Position numbers and translations under genes: made by a program. From Variovorax sp. IB41 (GTDB taxonomy: Bacteria; Pseudomonadota; Gammaproteobacteria; Burkholderiales; Burkholderiaceae_C): a stretch of 64,000 bases of DNA. Location: NCBI RefSeq assembly GCF_016405905.1, contig NZ_JAEFCB010000001.1, positions 682,001-746,000 of the forward strand, written 5' to 3'. The notes beneath the pieces were generated by a model. That model saw nothing but the letters and a program-made list of their open reading frames with translations, ran no database searches and was not told where the DNA came from. Positions 59,486 to 64,000 of this stretch are shown in pieces; the stretch's first letter is position 1, and each line of letters begins with the position of its first letter.

Positions 59486-60187
59486 ATGAAATTGCACCGC
59501 ATCCTGCCCCTCGTGCCGACCTTCCTGCTGCTGTTCGGCGCGGGCATCGCCGGCGCCCAGGTCGCCACTCCGCCGGCCGGCGACTACATCTACGAGGGCG
59601 GCGCCGGTTCGCTGCGCGTCAAGTCCAACGGGCATTTCGACATCACCACCGTCGGCGCCAATGCCCATCTCTGCTCGCTGGACGGCACCATCGTCCGCGG
59701 CAAATCCAAGATCGACGACACCGGCTGCGTGGTGAATTTCACCCTCAAAGGCGGCGCGGTCGAGGTCAGTTCCAACGGCTCGGACGACTGCCGCCAGAGC
59801 TGCGGCGCGCGCGCCTCCTTCGAAGGCACCTACCTCAAGCCCAGCCCCGCCTGCACCGACAAGGCCGTGGCCGCCTCGCGCAAGACCTTCAAGCGCCAGT
59901 ACGACGCCAAGGATTTCGCAGCCGCCCAGGCCACCCTCGCCCCCGTGCTTGGCGAATGCAGCAGGACGCTCGACTGGATCACTACCGGCCGCGTGCGCAA
60001 CGACCTGGCGATCACGCAGTTCAGGCTCGGCGACCGCGCGGGGTGCCTCAAGACCCTGGAGCCGCTGGCCGAAGACGCCGCGAAGACCGACCAGGGCGTG
60101 AAGGACTCCTACCCGCCGGCGGACGCCGAGGACATCCTGCCGGTGGCCCGCGCGGCCCGCACGAACCTGAAGCTCTGCAAGGGGTAG
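59486..60187 (+). CDS. Exported hypothetical protein
   Basis: A 233-residue protein with a signal peptide (LVPTFLLLFGAGIAGAQ). The N-terminal half is beta-rich (GDYIYEGGAGSLRVKSNGHFDITTVGANAHLCSLDG) with Cys pairs (CVVNF, DDCRQSCGAR) and the C-terminal half is helical with more Cys. No family is recognised; it is not homologous in an obvious way to its neighbours. It lies between sodA and a serine hydrolase. Confidence 0.75.
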   Translation: MKLHRILPLVPTFLLLFGAGIAGAQVATPPAGDYIYEGGAGSLRVKSNGHFDITTVGANAHLCSLDGTIVRGKSKIDDTGCVVNFTLKGGAVEVSSNGSDDCRQSCGARASFEGTYLKPSPACTDKAVAASRKTFKRQYDAKDFAAAQATLAPVLGECSRTLDWITTGRVRNDLAITQFRLGDRAGCLKTLEPLAEDAAKTDQGVKDSYPPADAEDILPVARAARTNLKLCKG

Positions 60188-60265
60188 CCCCCGCACACTG
60201 AAACACCAGGCGGCGCCAAGACCGTCATGCCGACTTTCCATCAACGACAGGACGGAGACACCACC

Positions 60266-61549
60266 ATGAAGTTCTTCCAGCGCACCCTGCGCACGGCCGT
60301 GCTCGGCCTGAGCCTGGCCGCACCGCTGCTGGCCGCGGCGCAATCGCTGCCGACCGCCACCCCGGAGCGGGTCGGGCTCTCGACCGAGCGCCTGCAGATG
60401 CTCACCGACGTGCTCAAGGCCGACGTGGCCACGGGCAAGATCCCGGGCGCGGTGCTGCTGGTAGCGCGGCAAGGCAAGGTGGCGTGGTTCGAGCCGGTCG
60501 GCAAGCTCGACCCCGCGGCCGGCACGCCGATGCAGCGCGACGGCATCTTCCGCATCTATTCGATGAGCAAGCCCATCACCACGGTGGCCGCGATGATGCT
60601 GGTCGAAGACGGCCGCCTGAAGCTGGACGACCCGGTTTCGGCCTACCTGCCCGAATACGCCAGCATGACCGTCGGCGTCGAGAAGCCCGGCGCCGACGGC
60701 AAGCCGGTGCTGGAGACCGTGCCCGCGCGCCGCCCGATCACCGTGCAGGACCTGATGCGCCACACCTCGGGCCTGACCTACGGCTTCTTCGGGCCGGGCC
60801 TGGTCAAGCAGGCCTACAACGCGGCGGGCCTGGGCGCCAACGACCCGACCAACGCCGAGTTCTCGCAGCGCCTGGCCAAGCTGCCGCTGGCCTACCAGCC
60901 GGGCACCACCTGGGACTACAGCCAGTCGACCGACATCCTGGGCCGCGTGATCGAGGTGGTCTCGGGCCAGTCGCTCTACCAGTTCGAGAAGGCGCGCCTC
61001 TTCGATCCGCTGGGCATGAAGGACACCACCTACTACGTGCCCGAGCCGGCCCGCCAGCCACGCATCGCCGAGCCGCTCCCCACCGACCGCAGCTTCGGCG
61101 TGGGCGCCGACCTGAACGATCCGCGCATCGTGCGCAAGCTCGAGTCGGGCGGCGGCGGGTTGGTGTCCACGGCCGGGGACTACGCGCGCTTTTTGCAGAT
61201 GCTGCTGAACGGCGGCTCGCTCGACGGCAAGCGGTACCTGGGCCCGCGAACCATCGCGCTGATGACCGCCGACCATTCCAACGCCGGCGCCGGCATCGTG
61301 CCCGGCCCGCTGTACCTGCCGGGCCCGGGCTACGGCTTCGGCCTGGGCTTCGCGGTGCGCCGCAACGACGGCGAGGCGCCCTACCCCGCGGCCGGCGGCG
61401 AATACAACTGGGGCGGCGCGGGCGGCACCTACATGTGGGTAGACCCGAAGAACGAGATGTTCGTGGTGCTGATGCTGCAGTCGCCGAAATACCGGACACA
61501 TTACAGATCCTTGACCCGGGACATGATTTATGCGGCCGTGATCAAGTAG
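60266..61549 (+). CDS. Beta-lactamase-like serine hydrolase (class C fold)
   Basis: A 427-residue exported protein (signal peptide to AAAQSLP). The SxxK motif is [10 protein letters not shown] near residue 105, the Tyr motif is YSQSTD, and a KTG-like GGAGGTYMW appears near 390. It belongs to the esterase/D,D-peptidase group around EstB rather than the true AmpC enzymes, so hydrolysis of esters or peptides is likelier than antibiotic resistance. Confidence 0.9.
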   Translation: MKFFQRTLRTAVLGLSLAAPLLAAAQSLPTATPERVGLSTERLQMLTDVLKADVATGKIPGAVLLVARQGKVAWFEPVGKLDPAAGTPMQRDGIFRIYSMSKPITTVAAMMLVEDGRLKLDDPVSAYLPEYASMTVGVEKPGADGKPVLETVPARRPITVQDLMRHTSGLTYGFFGPGLVKQAYNAAGLGANDPTNAEFSQRLAKLPLAYQPGTTWDYSQSTDILGRVIEVVSGQSLYQFEKARLFDPLGMKDTTYYVPEPARQPRIAEPLPTDRSFGVGADLNDPRIVRKLESGGGGLVSTAGDYARFLQMLLNGGSLDGKRYLGPRTIALMTADHSNAGAGIVPGPLYLPGPGYGFGLGFAVRRNDGEAPYPAAGGEYNWGGAGGTYMWVDPKNEMFVVLMLQSPKYRTHYRSLTRDMIYAAVIK

Positions 61550-61606
61550 CCTGCACCGGACAGGTCCTTGAGGCCTGGCGCAAAATCGGGTCCTCCCCTC
61601 GAAGCC

Positions 61607-62764
61607 ATGAAGAACAGCAGCAGCACCGTCATCCCGATCGCCCAGATCGGCCGCACGCCACCCGCCGTGGCCGTGCCGGACATCGCCGTGCCCGCCACGG
61701 GCCTGCTGCAAGACCGCCTGGGCCGCCCGCTCACCGACCTGCGCATCAGCGTGACCGACCGCTGCAACTTCCGCTGCAGCTACTGCATGCCCAAGGACGT
61801 GTTCGACAAGGACTACAAGTACCTGCCGCACAGCGCGCTCCTGAGCTTCGAGGAAATGACGCGCCTTGCGCGCCTCTTCGCCGCGCACGGCGTGCGCAAG
61901 ATCCGGCTCACCGGCGGCGAGCCGCTGCTGCGCAAGAACATCGAGGGGCTGATCGAGCAACTCGCCGACATCCGCACGCCCGACGGCCAGCCGCTGGCCC
62001 TCACGCTCACCACCAACGGCTCGCTGCTCGCGCGCAAGGCCGCCGCGCTCAGGGCCGCCGGCCTGCAGCGCGTGACGGTGAGCCTGGACAGCCTGGACGA
62101 CGCGGTGTTCCGCCACATGAACGACGTCGATTTCCCGGTGGCCGACGTGCTGGCCGGCATCGACGCGGCGCAGGCCGCGGGCCTGGGGCCCATCAAGGTC
62201 AACATGGTGGTCAAGCGCGGCACCAACGAGCAGGAGATCCTGCCGATGGCGCGCTACTTCCGCGAGCACCACGGCGGCAACGTGGTGCTGCGCTTCATCG
62301 AATACATGGACGTGGGCGCCACCAACGGCTGGCGCATGGACGAGGTGCTGCCCTCGGCCGACGTCATCGCGCGCATCGCCGAAGAGTTTCCGCTGGTGCC
62401 GCTCGAAGCCACCACCCCCGGCGAAACCGCCCAGCGCTGGGCCTATGCCGACGGCGGCGGCGAAGTCGGCGTGATCAGCAGCGTGACCCAAGCCTTCTGC
62501 CACGATTGCAGCCGCGCGCGCCTGTCCACCGAGGGCAAGCTGTACCTGTGCCTCTTCGCGAGCGCCGGGCACGACCTGCGCCCGCTGCTGCGCGGCGCCG
62601 CCAGCGACGACGACATTTCCTCGGCCATCGGCCACATCTGGCAGGGCCGCGCCGACCGCTACTCCGAGCTGCGGGCTCTCCGCGGCCCCGACCACGCCGC
62701 CGATCGCGGCGACGCCAACGACAAGGCGCCGCGCCGCGTCGAGATGAGCTACATCGGCGGATGA
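61607..62764 (+). CDS. moaA: GTP 3',8-cyclase
   Basis: The 385-residue radical SAM enzyme starts molybdopterin synthesis by cyclising GTP. The N-terminal cluster motif is [14 protein letters not shown], the C-terminal cluster cysteines are in [20 protein letters not shown], and the tail ends in the conserved Gly-Gly (MSYIGG), which enters the active site. It has an N-terminal extension of about 40 residues. It starts a moaA-mobA-moeA operon with overlapping genes. Confidence 0.96.
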   Translation: MKNSSSTVIPIAQIGRTPPAVAVPDIAVPATGLLQDRLGRPLTDLRISVTDRCNFRCSYCMPKDVFDKDYKYLPHSALLSFEEMTRLARLFAAHGVRKIRLTGGEPLLRKNIEGLIEQLADIRTPDGQPLALTLTTNGSLLARKAAALRAAGLQRVTVSLDSLDDAVFRHMNDVDFPVADVLAGIDAAQAAGLGPIKVNMVVKRGTNEQEILPMARYFREHHGGNVVLRFIEYMDVGATNGWRMDEVLPSADVIARIAEEFPLVPLEATTPGETAQRWAYADGGGEVGVISSVTQAFCHDCSRARLSTEGKLYLCLFASAGHDLRPLLRGAASDDDISSAIGHIWQGRADRYSELRALRGPDHAADRGDANDKAPRRVEMSYIGG

Positions 62765-63417
62765 CGCGGGCTGCCGCCATGCCCGCGCACCCCGCCATCG
62801 CGCCCGCCGGCATCACCGGCCTGCTGCTGGCCGGCGGACGCGGCACCCGGATGGGCGGCGTCGACAAGGGCCTGCAGAATTTCAACGGCGAACCCCTCGC
62901 CCTGCACGCGGTGCGCCGGCTCGGCGCGCAGGTCGGCCAGGTGATGGTCAACGCCAACCGGAATATCGCGGCCTACGAAGCCTTCGGCGTTCCCGTGCTG
63001 ACCGACAGCCTCGCGGACTACCCGGGGCCTCTCGCAGGTTTTCTCACGGGCCTGGCGCACTGCGCCACGCCCTTCCTGCTCACCGTGCCATGCGACACGC
63101 CGCTGTTCCCGCTCGACCTCGCGGCGCGCCTGTCCGAAGCACTGGCCGCTGACGACGCGGAAATCGCCATGGTCAGCGCGCCGGATTCCGAAGGCGACGG
63201 CGGGCCCACGCTGCGCCCTCAACCCGTGTTCTGCCTGATGCGCACGAACCTGCACGAAAGCCTCCTGCGCTTCACCGAAGCCGGCGGCCGCAAGGTGCAG
63301 GCATGGACCGCGCAGCACCGCACCGTGCTTGTCCCCTTCGATCGGCCCGGCGACGCGCCCGACGCCTTCTTCAACGCCAACACGCTCGCCGAATTGCAGG
63401 CGCTCCAAAACCGATGA
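62761..63417 (+). CDS. mobA: Molybdenum cofactor guanylyltransferase
   Basis: The 218-residue enzyme joins GMP to molybdopterin. The nucleotide-binding motif is [17 protein letters not shown] near residue 20 and the Mg2+ Asp is in [10 protein letters not shown]. Its ATG overlaps the moaA stop; an in-frame ATG at 62779 is possible. The presence of mobA implies an MGD-type cofactor is made, used by DMSO reductase-family enzymes not in the window. Confidence 0.93.
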   Translation: MTRAAAMPAHPAIAPAGITGLLLAGGRGTRMGGVDKGLQNFNGEPLALHAVRRLGAQVGQVMVNANRNIAAYEAFGVPVLTDSLADYPGPLAGFLTGLAHCATPFLLTVPCDTPLFPLDLAARLSEALAADDAEIAMVSAPDSEGDGGPTLRPQPVFCLMRTNLHESLLRFTEAGGRKVQAWTAQHRTVLVPFDRPGDAPDAFFNANTLAELQALQNR

Positions 63418-64000
63418 GCCCGATGAGCAGCCTCGCCGACATCGCCGCCGCCCTCCCGGGCCATGACACCGACGCGCTGAGCGTCGATGCCGTCCAGGCC
63501 TTTTTGGCCCGGCTGGTCGCACCCCTGGTCATCACCGAGCGCGAGAACGTGTCGCTGCGCGAAGCGCTCGGCCGCGTGCTGGCCGAAGACATCGTCTCGC
63601 CCGTGAGCGTGCCGCCGCATGACAACTCGGCGATGGACGGCTACGCGTTCGACGGCGCGATCCTCCCGACCGACGCGCCCGCCGACCATTCCATCCAGCT
63701 GCGCGTGGTGGGCACGGCGCTCGCCGGCGCGGCCTGGCGCGGCGCGCTGGCACCGGGCGATGCGGTGCGCATCATGACCGGCGCGATGATGCCGGCCGGC
63801 CTCGATACCGTGATCCCGCAGGAGTTCTGCCAGGTCGAGGGCGACGTCGTGCGCTTTCCCGACCGGGTGCTGCGCCGTGGCGACAACCGCCGCTTCGCGG
63901 GCGAAGATCTGATGAAAGGCCAGCCGGCGCTCAAGCGCGGCGAGCGGCTCTTGCCGGCCGCGCTCGGCATGGTCGCGAGCCTCGGGCTGCCGGGCGTGCG
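63414..64000 (+). CDS. moeA: Molybdopterin molybdotransferase (3' end outside window)
   Basis: The frame opens with ATG at 63414, overlapping the mobA stop, and runs without a stop to the window end, so about 195 of about 400 residues are visible. It has the hallmark [14 protein letters not shown] near residue 65 and [23 protein letters not shown], so it is MoeA, which inserts molybdate into the cofactor. Confidence 0.93.
   Translation, partial: MSPMSSLADIAAALPGHDTDALSVDAVQAFLARLVAPLVITERENVSLREALGRVLAEDIVSPVSVPPHDNSAMDGYAFDGAILPTDAPADHSIQLRVVGTALAGAAWRGALAPGDAVRIMTGAMMPAGLDTVIPQEFCQVEGDVVRFPDRVLRRGDNRRFAGEDLMKGQPALKRGERLLPAALGMVASLGLPGV

Noticed and set aside
60266..61549. Calling the class C-like protein an antibiotic-resistance beta-lactamase
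   Set aside because: The motifs fit the esterase/peptidase relatives at least as well.
59384..62695. Very long minus-strand open frame opposite the exported protein, hydrolase and moaA genes
   Set aside because: High GC leaves antisense frames open; the translation is Ala/Gly/Arg/His-rich without family motifs while the plus strand carries clear conserved enzymes.

Overview
The window is a GC-rich (mostly about two-thirds G+C), gene-dense bacterial chromosome segment. The gene set points to a betaproteobacterium of the order Burkholderiales, most likely Comamonadaceae and Variovorax-like. It includes a Bug-family (TTT) solute receptor, IclR-controlled pobA, the Aat/Bpt pair, an ECF sigma-DUF3619-DUF3106-RDD block, nadE overlapping a P-II gene, and short dispersed repeats of a kind I associate with this family. 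The genus is inferred. No rRNA, tRNA, CRISPR array, IS element or prophage was seen.

Layout. 1-4.3 kb: aromatic acid meta-cleavage operon on + (4-oxalomesaconate hydratase, cut by the window edge; LigK/GalC-type aldolase; gallate dioxygenase; Bug receptor; a ModA-like binding protein without signal peptide). 4.3-9.7 kb: GFA protein, WYL regulator, small membrane protein, and a response regulator-histidine kinase-HtrA protease block with a PmrA-box-like repeat before htrA. 9.8-16 kb: divergent IclR regulator/pobA (4-hydroxybenzoate hydroxylase), an AraC-VOC-SRPBCC operon, and a lone CoxL-type molybdenum hydroxylase large subunit. 16-20 kb: aat-bpt, an IclR regulator and a D,D-peptidase. 20-28.3 kb: branched-chain amino acid genes on - (ilvB, ilvN, DUF4282 gene, ilvC, pssA, yeast-type leuA, leuA), with a leucine-codon attenuator before the first leuA. 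28.5-32 kb: sigma factor block, dgkA, LOG-type hydrolase. 32-38 kb: nadE-P-II, a FemAB-like protein, an LprI-like protein, an AT-rich gap with a class V aminotransferase, and ppa. 38.4-41.3 kb: proton-pumping pyrophosphatase with a fused OmpA-like domain, then an NTF2-like protein. 41.4-46.8 kb: TolC-HlyD-permease-permease exporter with no ATPase gene, and a TetR regulator facing a ferritin-like hydrolase across two matching palindromes. 48.6-55.4 kb: a minus-strand lipid-type operon (phospholipase D lipoprotein, sterol-desaturase-family protein, fatty acid desaturase, a ketosynthase III fused to a haem-oxygenase-like di-iron domain, three unknown proteins). 55.5-59.3 kb: peroxiredoxin, aldehyde dehydrogenase, ZIP transporter, Mn superoxide dismutase with a Fur box. 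59.5-64 kb: exported proteins and moaA-mobA-moeA (moeA runs off the end).

How the parts connect. The first 12 kb is aromatic acid catabolism: PobA makes protocatechuate, and the first operon opens a gallate-type ring and carries the product to pyruvate and oxaloacetate. The molybdenum cofactor genes at the far end could serve the molybdenum hydroxylase at 13.6-15.9 kb. The strongest candidate for an undescribed system is the 48.6-55.4 kb operon, which gathers one condensing enzyme and three different di-iron-type oxygenase families without a carrier protein or thioesterase.
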